This document shows positions 52,844 through 60,138 of a stretch of DNA of 64,000 nucleotides, piece by piece. The notes beneath the pieces are model-generated. The model searched no databases. It saw only the letters and a list, made by a program, of their open reading frames with translations, and was not told the origin of the DNA. Source of the DNA: Qipengyuania huizhouensis (GTDB lineage: Bacteria > Pseudomonadota > Alphaproteobacteria > Sphingomonadales > Sphingomonadaceae). Position 1 is the stretch's first letter. The number at the start of each line of letters is the position of its first letter. Location: contig NZ_JAIGNT010000013.1 in the NCBI RefSeq assembly GCF_019711635.1, positions 1 to 64,000 of the forward strand. The letters are read 5' to 3'. The translations under genes were made by a program, and so were the position numbers.

Positions 52844-53044
52844 TTAAATAGCTCTTACTTGAACAGTATGCCCTGTATTGCGATTTAAGGCCCCTTCTGT
52901 GCGTTTTCTTGTTGCTGAGCTACCCAAGTAGCCAAATGCTATGAAAACGCATTCTTGAGGCATTTTAGGGGCATCTAGCGCATACTTTTCGCGGACGCTG
53001 ATTATCAATTCATTTGGTCGCAAGAGCTGGCTCAACTCCAACAT
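52844..53044 (-). CDS. Possible small protein overlapping the polymerase-like gene (66 aa)
   Basis: A 66-codon frame from ATG at 53044, overlapping the 3' end of the polymerase-like gene by 35 bp in another frame. The product (MLELSQLLRPNELIIS..., Cys in PQECVFIAFGYLG) is plausible but matches nothing I know. Kept at low confidence because the surrounding DNA is repeat-rich. Confidence 0.35.
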   Translation of the reverse strand: MLELSQLLRPNELIISVREKYALDAPKMPQECVFIAFGYLGSSATRKRTEGALNRNTGHTVQVRAI

Positions 53045-54293
53045 GCTTTTTGAAGTTGGCCTTTAACACCGAGCACGCCAACTCCTGTTTCGATGCTGGC
53101 ACAATTATTGAGTCATGCACCGGGAGCGCTGGAACACTATTTTCAAGGGCCAGCAGGTGAACGGTATCAATCACCGCGCAGCTTTCGATGAATTGCAAAT
53201 CACCCCACCGAATATCGCAGGTGGGCCATTCGCTCAGCACTGGGTGGAGTTGCAAAGCCTCTTTCCGAACCTTCTTGATTGGGAAGTCTCTGCCAAGGTC
53301 GCCCCCTGTCTTGTTGTGGTAATCTGCCTTCTTATCCTTCGTCCAAGCTCGATGAAAACGGTCATGCCCTAGAGTCATCGCCACCCAGCCCTTCAAGACT
53401 TCGCGCGGAATAACAGGGTGGAAATAAGGGTCGATAGAACTTGGGTCGAACTCCTGGCCTAATTTGGCGTGGAGGATGGTTAGGTGACTGGCCCTAATAT
53501 CAATCTCCACAACAGGCTCGCCATCTAGCTTCATGAAGGAGCGCTCCTCCTGCTTCCGTTGCTGGTAACTATCGCCCATGGAATAGAGGCGACCACCTTT
53601 GTTCCAAGCAAACCCCCGAAAATCCCCTTCATTAAAAATGCGATGGAAAGCGAAGTGATGGCCTGCGGGTTCGATTTGAATGTCTGCAAAAAAGGAATTC
53701 AGGTCGTTCACTTGCTCAGCAAGCCCAGCCGCTTCAGGCCTTCCGTAATCGATCGGGATGTTTCGCCCCTGCTCCTTCTTCCAACCCAATTGTCTAGATG
53801 ATGCTCTCAGCAACAAGGGATAGGCAATGCGTTCAGGGCGAGGAATAGGGCGGAAATGCGTGTTCAGCTTTTCCAGTTCAACCCCGCATTCCCGAGCTAG
53901 GCTAATCAGTGATGCCTTTGCCTTGAAGCGAGTTGCCATCCCAATCTCGTTGCCTCCACCAGTTCCCGTTAGAACCGATACAAGCTTTGCAAATACTGAG
54001 CCTTCCACCAGCCGTTTGAAGACACGATAACCGATGCGCTCCCCTGTGAAGCTGGATGCCATCATGGGCCGGTAGAGACACCTTGTTGGGTCTTGAGCAT
54101 AACAGGTGAGCAAATCAGCTACGAAAGCCCCTGTAGCCTCTGTGTGCAGTTTCGAAGGCTTAGATCGCTTGCCACCACCCAAAGCCCAAGTCTGATTTGA
54201 AACCCTACTGACAAGCGCCTCAGCCTCACCCGAATAAGGTTCTAGGCGCAGGTTCAAATAGGATGCGTTCTCCCGTCCTGTTTCCAATGACAA
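53010..54293 (-). CDS. Family-A nucleic acid polymerase-like protein (427 aa)
   Basis: I read all four core motifs of the DNA polymerase I / T7 RNA polymerase palm in order. T-motif: GGRLYSMGDSYQQ (233-245). Motif A: VVEIDIRASHLTILH (261-275) with candidate metal Asp265. O-helix/motif B: PREVLKGWVAMTLG (296-309) with R297 and K301. Motif C: PALPVHDSIIVP (388-399) with Asp394, preceded by the LQFIESCAVIDTVHLLAL helix seen before HDE/HDS in family A. There is no room for a 3'-5' exonuclease domain. The N-terminal ~200 residues are unassigned. HDS resembles T7-like RNA polymerases, whereas HDE is usual in DNA polymerase I. The start is TTG at 54293 or 54287, with a weak ribosome site. Activity and template are unknown. 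Confidence 0.7.
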   Translation of the reverse strand: MSLETGRENASYLNLRLEPYSGEAEALVSRVSNQTWALGGGKRSKPSKLHTEATGAFVADLLTCYAQDPTRCLYRPMMASSFTGERIGYRVFKRLVEGSVFAKLVSVLTGTGGGNEIGMATRFKAKASLISLARECGVELEKLNTHFRPIPRPERIAYPLLLRASSRQLGWKKEQGRNIPIDYGRPEAAGLAEQVNDLNSFFADIQIEPAGHHFAFHRIFNEGDFRGFAWNKGGRLYSMGDSYQQRKQEERSFMKLDGEPVVEIDIRASHLTILHAKLGQEFDPSSIDPYFHPVIPREVLKGWVAMTLGHDRFHRAWTKDKKADYHNKTGGDLGRDFPIKKVRKEALQLHPVLSEWPTCDIRWGDLQFIESCAVIDTVHLLALENSVPALPVHDSIIVPASKQELACSVLKANFKKHVGVEPALATK

Positions 54294-54316
54294 TTCCCAA
54301 AGTGTTTCTAGTATAG

Positions 54317-54337
54317 CCCTTCCCCCCTCCCTCCCCC
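54317..54337 (-). promoter_or_regulatory. G-quadruplex-type tract before the polymerase-like gene
   Basis: On the minus strand four G-tracts of 5, 3, 6 and 3 are separated by loops of only 1, 1 and 2 bases. This is a very favourable intramolecular G-quadruplex motif. It lies 24 bases before the start codon in the sense strand of the polymerase-like gene and is purine-only, so it could also act as an extended ribosome-binding tract. Confidence 0.7.
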
Positions 54338-54356
54338 TTTAATATAAATATTAAAG
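54337..54356. promoter_or_regulatory. Perfect 9-bp AT palindrome abutting the G-tract
   Basis: CTTTAATAT-AA-ATATTAAAG, a perfect inverted repeat with a 2-bp centre, next to the G-rich tract. Candidate operator or melting site controlling the gene at 54293. Confidence 0.55.
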
Positions 54357-54382
54357 TTTATCTCATGAATAGGGGATATGAA

Positions 54383-54413
54383 ATTGAGTCCGCTCATTTA
54401 GAACGGACTCAAT
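54383..54413 (-). terminator. Hairpin after the 89-aa gene
   Basis: ATTGAGTCCG pairs perfectly with CGGACTCAAT across 11 bases. On the minus strand it lies 17 bases after the stop of the 89-aa frame and is followed by TTTC, consistent with a weak intrinsic terminator separating that gene from the polymerase-like gene. Confidence 0.55.
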
Positions 54414-54429
54414 ATATTCAATGTTATAT

Positions 54430-54699
54430 TCAATATTCAGATTCAATTGAAGGTGGGGAATTTTCGTTTTCCAATGAAACCTTGATGAAACTTAAATCAC
54501 TTAAATCATCAAATGATGATAGGTGGCTAAAAAATGAACTTAATATTTTCGAAGCCCCGCTTCTATCAACGCCTGTCTTTTGAAAATGATCTGAAAAGCT
54601 ATCGTAGACAAAATCATTGGAGCCAGCGAAATCTACAAGTCCCTTCATAAGAGGACTAGAATCTGCTCTATCCGTTCGCGGTTCAATTTTAATTTTCAT
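54430..54699 (-). CDS. Small hypothetical protein near the integrase (89 aa)
   Basis: Unrecognised. ATG at 54699 has AAAGGA 6-7 bases upstream, the best ribosome site in this part of the element, and a hairpin follows the stop. The product is Ser/Asp/Phe-rich (MKIKIEPRTDRADSSPLMKG, then FVYDSFSDHFQ and SSFFSHLSSFDDLSDLSF). Position between integrase and the polymerase-like gene would suit a regulator or excisionase, but no HTH is evident. A competing plus-strand frame at 54365-54583 lacks a ribosome site. Confidence 0.5.
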   Translation of the reverse strand: MKIKIEPRTDRADSSPLMKGLVDFAGSNDFVYDSFSDHFQKTGVDRSGASKILSSFFSHLSSFDDLSDLSFIKVSLENENSPPSIESEY

Positions 54700-54896
54700 T
54701 TGTGATCCTTTAAAATGTGCACCCCTTAAGCGCGGCGCACACCAAGAATCGGATGATCGAAGTAATCATCAATGCTTCTCGCACGTTTCTCCGTCGTAGC
54801 GTGCGTATTTTGCGACAAAATAGGAGCTTAATTTGTATATTTACTTTCTTTATACTGGATAATTTAGTATATTGAAATTAATTAATTACTTTTATA

Positions 54897-56630
54897 TTAA
54901 ATGGTACAATACAGTTCGAATCGGACTGACTCAATCATCGTGCTAATGCGCCCCACCGTTCCCTGTCGAACCTTGCCGTAACCAGCGGTCACAGTCTTTT
55001 GATTGTGCCCTAGAGCTACTTCAATCTCATCATCGAGATAGCCTGCGGTTCGCAATGCATCGGCCATGGTATGCCGGAAAGAATGCGCGCCAAAACCATC
55101 GCTTCCGGTTTTGATGCCAATCCGTTTGAGATAATCGCGCCAGAACCTAGAAGGCTTGGCTCCTATGTGGCCCCGGTCATTCTCTTTCAGTTCGGGGAAG
55201 AGTTGGCTGTTCCCTGTGTCTTTGGCGGCCTTAAGCTGCCTCTCGACAAAGCTCAGGAAACCTATCCGCTGCAAGTCACTGTGAATTGGAACAACGCGGC
55301 TAAAACCAGACTTTGTGCGCTGGCCTGTTTTTTCGTCATGCCGAATGAGCAGAAACGGAATGCCCTCCTCAGATTGAACATCGTCAATCCGTAGCTGAGC
55401 GATTTCCCCGATACGTGCTCCGGTGAAAAAGCAAATAATCGGAATCCAATATCGCCAATCGTCTGCTTTCTGGACTCCAGGCTTATGCTCTTTCCCGTTC
55501 CGTAAGAAGCCAGTGAATAGAGGCGACGAGAAGATTTGCCGAAGCTGTTCTGCCGTGAATGGGGGCCTCGGATTCTTTCCCTTGGCTACATCGAAGAACA
55601 AGCCGTCGCAGGGATTACGTTCTGCATAGGCGTTTGTAACGCACCAGCCCAAAAAGGGTGAAACGGTAGAAAGATATTTGTTTACTGTAACAGGGCTAAT
55701 GCTCTTCACACCGATGGCCTTCGCTTTGGCCGCAGCATCTTGCATCGAAAGGCCTTCGTAGGCTTTCGCTTTGCGGTAGGTAGGGGGCAGTGCTGCGAGC
55801 GTATCGCGCCAATTCCGTATCTCAATTGGTGTTATGGAACCTACGCTGCGTTTACCGCCAACAAAGCTGGCAAAGCTTTCGATGACCTTTCTGTCCTGCG
55901 CCACCCCGTCTTCGCGTTTTCGCCCTTCTGCCAGCCGATACGCTGCATAACGGTCGAAGAGTTCTAAAATGGTCTCGCCTTGCTCAGCAGTCTGCTCCTT
56001 CGCTTCAAGACCATACTTCACAACGAGACTTGTCGGCTCTGCTCCGAGGCTTCCCTGTCGCTTCGCAAGCTCTACCGAAATAACCTCGATAGCTGCTTCG
56101 GCAATCATCCCGACAAAGGAACGATAGCTTTCCGAGTCTTTCGGTAACTTCCAGTTGCATCGCTGAATTTGCTTGTCAGCTAGCTCTAACCATATTGGCA
56201 AAGGTTCTGATGCTTTCGCCCGAAGGTAGTGGTCACGACTTGAACGAAGAGTCTTTAGATAGCCATCGTAGGCTACCTTGGTGTCTAACTTTTTATGCCT
56301 GACTAGCTGCTCAAGCTTCGGCTGAATGCGCAAATACGCAGTCTCTGTCGCCGCCAACATGAGTTCAAGATTGTCCGGCTGGTATGGAATTGCGCTTGGG
56401 ATGCCCTTTAAGCGCCCTTCCCATTCCGCATGTAGATCGGCCCTCATCTTACCAGCCAACAAAGAGGCTTGGCGAATGTCAGACGTTTTCAGCGATGCTT
56501 GGATAATCTTCCGTGTTTCGACGGATTGATACCGCTTCGGCACACCGTAGCGAAACCAGTAAATCGCTCCGCGTAGCCAGAGGTATTTTTCAGGGGTGGT
56601 AGGCTTCGCCCGCTTGCGTGTCGTGCTCAT
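54897..56630 (-). CDS. int: Tyrosine-type site-specific integrase
   Basis: Integrase of the element, 577 residues from ATG at 56630. The N-terminal part (KYLWLRGAIYWFRYGVPKRYQ) is the DUF6538-type domain of tRNA-targeting island integrases. A SAM-like core-binding domain spans about residues 215-340. The catalytic domain shows the full set: Arg in TGARIGEIAQLR, Lys region in DEKTGQRTKSGFSRVVPIH, HSFRHTMADALR (HxxR), LGHNQKTV (His) and the tyrosine in AGYGKV. It reads inward from the right end, next to attR, as usual. Confidence 0.95.
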   Translation of the reverse strand: MSTTRKRAKPTTPEKYLWLRGAIYWFRYGVPKRYQSVETRKIIQASLKTSDIRQASLLAGKMRADLHAEWEGRLKGIPSAIPYQPDNLELMLAATETAYLRIQPKLEQLVRHKKLDTKVAYDGYLKTLRSSRDHYLRAKASEPLPIWLELADKQIQRCNWKLPKDSESYRSFVGMIAEAAIEVISVELAKRQGSLGAEPTSLVVKYGLEAKEQTAEQGETILELFDRYAAYRLAEGRKREDGVAQDRKVIESFASFVGGKRSVGSITPIEIRNWRDTLAALPPTYRKAKAYEGLSMQDAAAKAKAIGVKSISPVTVNKYLSTVSPFLGWCVTNAYAERNPCDGLFFDVAKGKNPRPPFTAEQLRQIFSSPLFTGFLRNGKEHKPGVQKADDWRYWIPIICFFTGARIGEIAQLRIDDVQSEEGIPFLLIRHDEKTGQRTKSGFSRVVPIHSDLQRIGFLSFVERQLKAAKDTGNSQLFPELKENDRGHIGAKPSRFWRDYLKRIGIKTGSDGFGAHSFRHTMADALRTAGYLDDEIEVALGHNQKTVTAGYGKVRQGTVGRISTMIESVRFELYCTI

Positions 56631-56636
56631 CCCCAA

Positions 56637-56955
56637 GCCTTTATGCTCGCAGACCGTGCCGGGAAACCGAGCTTGGTTTTGAACTTGATTGGATGAGTGA
56701 ATGCGAGACTGGCTAGACGAAGCAATATGATATTATCGGTCAAAGTAGCCTCGTAGGATGGCGGAAAGTATACAATCTCATATACATCCTGATCATATTT
56801 TTTGGAGTCCAATCAATAACTTATCAGACTCAACAAGTTACAAGAACGGTGTTGGGGGGTCCTCTCTCCCCGACCATCACAACGTCACGAAATTGCTGAA
56901 CTTTTCATTTCCCTTTGCCTTCGGCCAGGAATATCGGCTTCGGCAACAATCTATA
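56637..56955. other. Right end of the element and flank, non-coding
   Basis: A stretch of 319 bases with attR at 56860-56876. Left of attR the DNA is AT-rich element sequence, right of it chromosomal. A 61-codon minus-strand frame (56627-56812) overlaps the integrase start and is not supported. I see nothing else. Confidence 0.5.
56860..56876 (+). repeat. attR: 17-bp core repeat
   Basis: TCCTCTCTCCCCGACCA, identical to the tRNA-Pro 3' end at 48885-48901. The sequence left of it (GGGGGG) no longer resembles a tRNA, which defines the repeat edge. Confidence 0.92.
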
Positions 56956-58260
56956 TCAATCTCGAAAAGTGTCGGGCTTGATGCCGTACTTGTTAAGTTT
57001 ATCGTAAAGGGTCTTGCGTGGGATCGATAAACTACGCTGCACCTCTGAGATTTTGCCGTTGGTTCGGACCATAGCGTCCTCCAAGATCGCTTTTTCGAAA
57101 TTTGCGATCATTGAACGAAGGCTCACGTCCTTCTCTAAAACAGTGCTCGAAGTGGCCAGATGGGTCAGTCCGAGTACGAAGTTTTGCGCAAACATCCGCA
57201 ATTCTCGCAAATTTCCTGGCCAGTCGTGCGAGATGAGGTGCTTCCATTCCATTTCGTTTACGGGTTCGGCCTTCCGGCCGAGGCTTTCCTCATACTCGCG
57301 CACGAATAGACGGAAGAGTTCGGGAATATCCTCTTTTCGTTCGATCAGAGAGGGGAGTCCTAATGTTATCCCGCCGAGCCGGTCACGGAGACCGCTAGCG
57401 TCAACCTCGGTTGAGCTACTGGTACCAATTATACGCAGATCAATTTTTCGCGGCCGCTCTGCACCAAGTGCTAGAAAGCTACGATTGTCGATCATGCTCA
57501 CCAGACGTGCACGCGCCTGGGATGGTATCCTCTCGATCGCATCAAGCACCAGAGTTCCGCCGTTGGCACGCTCGATCATCCCGGACCGCGAGAGGGCTGC
57601 CGAGGGATCACGGCCATAGAGAAGAAGATCGGCCTCTGCGTTTGCGAATACACCCGGATCGACCACCACAAATGGCCTGTCGGCGCGGTGGCTCAGATCG
57701 TGGATACGCCGCGCGAGAAAACTTTTGCCGGTTCCAGGAGCACCTTGAAGCAGCAAATCGGTTTCGGTGCGAGCCACTTCCTGCGCGATAGTATTGAGGC
57801 GGATCGATGCAGGTGCGCGCCCCACCATTGCGGTCTTCGAATGGCTTTTCAGTTCGGCCCGCAATTTGCGGTTTTCAATCTTGAGGGAGCGCCTCTCACT
57901 GGCACGCCTGATAGCGTGGGCCAATCGCGAGACCGAATAGGGTTTCGGAAAGAAATCGGCAGCGCCGTTCTTCATCGCATCGACTGCCATGTCGATATCG
58001 CCATGGGCCGTCGTAAAGATCACCTGCATATCGGGGTCACGCTCGCGCAGGCGGGCGAAGAACTCGATTCCATCCATTCCTGGGAGACGCACGTCGCTGA
58101 CCACGACACCGGGAAAATCTACGTCGATTTCAGACAGGGCGAGGCTGGCCTCGGCGAACGCAGATACTGCAAACCCTTCAAGTTCCAGCGCCCGGCTCGC
58201 GCCGATGCGGAGCGCCTCGTCGTCTTCGACAAAGATCACATCGGGTGACTGTTCGCTCAT
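56956..58260 (-). CDS. dctD: DctD-like response regulator with degenerate AAA+ domain
   Basis: Response regulator of 434 residues paired with DctB. The receiver has phospho-Asp in VVVSDVRLPGMDG and the switch Lys in FPKPYS. The AAA+ domain retains Walker A (GAPGTGKS), but the GAFTGA sigma-54 loop is replaced (GRDPSAALSRSG) and Walker B reads GGTLVLDAIERI, with Ala at the glutamate position. The Fis-type HTH (GKISEVQRSLSIPRKTLYDKL) is intact. Family members activate dctA with sigma-54. This one lacks the residues for that and may act as a sigma-70 activator or repressor, as TyrR- or HupR-type relatives do. It overlaps dctB by ATGA. Confidence 0.9.
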   Translation of the reverse strand: MSEQSPDVIFVEDDEALRIGASRALELEGFAVSAFAEASLALSEIDVDFPGVVVSDVRLPGMDGIEFFARLRERDPDMQVIFTTAHGDIDMAVDAMKNGAADFFPKPYSVSRLAHAIRRASERRSLKIENRKLRAELKSHSKTAMVGRAPASIRLNTIAQEVARTETDLLLQGAPGTGKSFLARRIHDLSHRADRPFVVVDPGVFANAEADLLLYGRDPSAALSRSGMIERANGGTLVLDAIERIPSQARARLVSMIDNRSFLALGAERPRKIDLRIIGTSSSTEVDASGLRDRLGGITLGLPSLIERKEDIPELFRLFVREYEESLGRKAEPVNEMEWKHLISHDWPGNLRELRMFAQNFVLGLTHLATSSTVLEKDVSLRSMIANFEKAILEDAMVRTNGKISEVQRSLSIPRKTLYDKLNKYGIKPDTFRD

Positions 58261-60002
58261 GAGGCAAGTGGGATGATCATGGTGAAACAAGTCGCGTCAT
58301 TACGGCGTTCGAATTGCAGCTCGCCGCCAAGGTCGCGCATGATATCGCGCGAAATGATCAGCCCGAGGCCCAGCCCGTCCTCCTTACTGGTCGCGAAAGG
58401 CTGGAACAGCTTGTCCTCCCGGCCGACGGGAATTCCTTCGCCGTCGTCGACAACACTAACATGCAATTGCTCTCCATCGAGTTCGATCTCTATGGCAATA
58501 CTGCCTTCGTCGTCGGTCGCGTCGAGGGCATTCTGAAGTAGGTTGACCAGCACCTGTTCCAGCCGGACATGCTCTGCTGCGACTTCCACTGCGCGCAAGC
58601 TCTCATCCGGCAATCTCACCTGATTGCCCCGAGTGACTATGCGATCGCGAAGCAGCATGAGTGCACCCTCTATGATCTCGCCAATAGCGACGACTCTGGT
58701 TTCACCGGGCTGTCGTCTGCTGAAGCGCCGCAATTCGCCCGTAATCCGTCCGATCCTGTCGGCGAGCCCCATGATTTCCCGGAAATTTGCCGCTGCCTGT
58801 TCGAACTTGCCTGCAGCAACCAGTTTCTCCCCGCTCTCGGCGAAAACGCGCAGCGCTGCGACCGGCTGACCGATTTCGTGATTAACTCCCGCCGAAATTT
58901 GTCCGAGTGTCGCAAGACGGTTGGCCTGCGACAATTGGTCGCGAAGGGTTCCGGTGCGTTCAGCCACGATCGCTTCCTCGCGAGCAAGTCTGCGGCGCCG
59001 GACCAGCAGGGCCCCGAAAACCAACGCTATGAGTACTCCAAGCGCCAGTGCCAATGCCAGCCGGCCCGTCGCCACTGCTGCCGCTACCCGGGGGCCAGGG
59101 TCCAGAACAAGATGAAGGTCCCAGCCTGCAGGCGAAATATTCTGCTGCGTCCTTGTCACCGGAACCTGCACCACTGTTTCGCTGAGACCCGAGAGCTGCG
59201 GCGCCAAGGGAAGTAGCGGAGAACGCCCGAATTGCTGCAAGTCGCTGGCAGCATTGCGGCTGTTCGACACCCCGCCGCTCGCCAGATGGAACCTCCAGCT
59301 TTCGTTGCTACTGAGCAGGACAACGCCTTCCGCATCGGTAACATAGACGCCTCGTGTCGCGCGCCGCCAGTTCGCTTCGGTCCTGTCGAATTCCACCTTC
59401 ACGGCAACGATACCCAAGGGTGCAGAGGCCGGACCGATGCTGGCCGCGATATAGAGACCGGGCTTGCGGCTCACAGTGCCGAGCGCAAACTGCGTCGACG
59501 ATCCATTCCGCATTGCTTCGCGAAAATATTCCCGGAATTCATAGTTTGAGCCGACGAAACTGGTCGGCAAGTTCCAGTTGCTCGCTGCCAGGGTTCGACC
59601 ATCTCCGTCCATTACATAGATTGCAGCGGCGCTGGACTGCGTTGCGAGGGCCTCCAGCCGCAGGTCGAGCGAATGCGCCTCCTGCGACATTCCGGCGACA
59701 AGCGCTTCGACCTGCGGATCTTCGGCCAGTGCCAAGGGCAAGAGACTGAACTTGTCGAGCTCGCTGGTGAGACTGGTAGCGAGGATCACAGCATCATCGC
59801 GCGCGGCGAGCTGTTCCTCGGCTATGGCTCGAGAGCGCATCGTTCTGTCGACCAGCAGCAAAGTGCCAAACGCAACGCCAGTGAAGATCGCGGCTATGAC
59901 AAGCCAGCGCTTAATTCCGGGACCGATGATTGGCTTTGACACAGCAGGAGGAGTGCGGATTTCCGCACATTTTGCAACATAATTGTGCGAAAATCCACAC
60001 AA
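58257..60002 (-). CDS. dctB: C4-dicarboxylate sensor histidine kinase DctB
   Basis: Membrane sensor of about 580 residues. The first helix is near residues 31-50 and a periplasmic double-PDC sensor region spans about 55-310 (YVMDGDGRTLAASNWNLP, FREYFREAM). The second helix is near 317-340. The H-box is GQISAGVNHEIGQPVAAL. The ATPase has NLLQNALDATDD and DDGEGIPV. The start is unclear: TTG at 60002 lies in the operator region, and the next in-frame candidate is GTG at 59942. Neither has a clear ribosome site. Confidence 0.9.
   Translation of the reverse strand: MCGFSHNYVAKCAEIRTPPAVSKPIIGPGIKRWLVIAAIFTGVAFGTLLLVDRTMRSRAIAEEQLAARDDAVILATSLTSELDKFSLLPLALAEDPQVEALVAGMSQEAHSLDLRLEALATQSSAAAIYVMDGDGRTLAASNWNLPTSFVGSNYEFREYFREAMRNGSSTQFALGTVSRKPGLYIAASIGPASAPLGIVAVKVEFDRTEANWRRATRGVYVTDAEGVVLLSSNESWRFHLASGGVSNSRNAASDLQQFGRSPLLPLAPQLSGLSETVVQVPVTRTQQNISPAGWDLHLVLDPGPRVAAAVATGRLALALALGVLIALVFGALLVRRRRLAREEAIVAERTGTLRDQLSQANRLATLGQISAGVNHEIGQPVAALRVFAESGEKLVAAGKFEQAAANFREIMGLADRIGRITGELRRFSRRQPGETRVVAIGEIIEGALMLLRDRIVTRGNQVRLPDESLRAVEVAAEHVRLEQVLVNLLQNALDATDDEGSIAIEIELDGEQLHVSVVDDGEGIPVGREDKLFQPFATSKEDGLGLGLIISRDIMRDLGGELQFERRNDATCFTMIIPLAS
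59953..59999. promoter_or_regulatory. Two dyad operators between dctB and dctA
   Basis: GTGCGGATTTCCGCAC (59953-59968, perfect 6-bp arms) and GTGCGAAAATCCACAC (59984-59999, imperfect) start 31 bp apart, about three helical turns. They are the likely binding sites of the adjacent DctD homologue, controlling the divergent dctA and possibly dctBD. Confidence 0.7.
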
Positions 60003-60138
60003 TATGAAAGATAAATAGAAGTAATTTTTTGAAAATAGGGTGTTTTATTTTCGTGCGCCACGACATTGCATGAATGCACTCTCCCTGCACAAAATGGCTG
60101 AAATGCGGTGTGAAGCCGCAACGAAAGGGAGAGTATCA

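Larger units (their letters stand above)
48885..56876. mobile_element. Integrated genetic element of about 8 kb at tRNA-Pro
   Basis: Bounded by a 17-bp direct repeat at 48885-48901 (inside tRNA-Pro) and 56860-56876. Inside are a tyrosine integrase next to the right end, a serine recombinase, a family-A polymerase-like protein and an operon of unknown membrane proteins, with several AT-rich stretches unlike the GC-rich flanks. Known housekeeping genes stop at the left end and resume right after the right end. No conjugation or capsid gene is visible, so it is not self-transmissible as seen here. Confidence 0.9.

Noticed and set aside
54365..54583. Plus-strand 72-codon frame opposite the 89-aa gene
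   Set aside because: No ribosome site, and it would contain the perfect 10-bp hairpin. The minus-strand frame has better signals.
56627..56812. 61-codon frame between integrase and attR
   Set aside because: Overlaps the integrase start and has no ribosome site.
60040..60138. Sigma-54 promoter (-24/-12) before dctA
   Set aside because: The best candidate around CGCCACGACATTGCA lacks the invariant GG doublet and has wrong spacing, so I do not annotate it.
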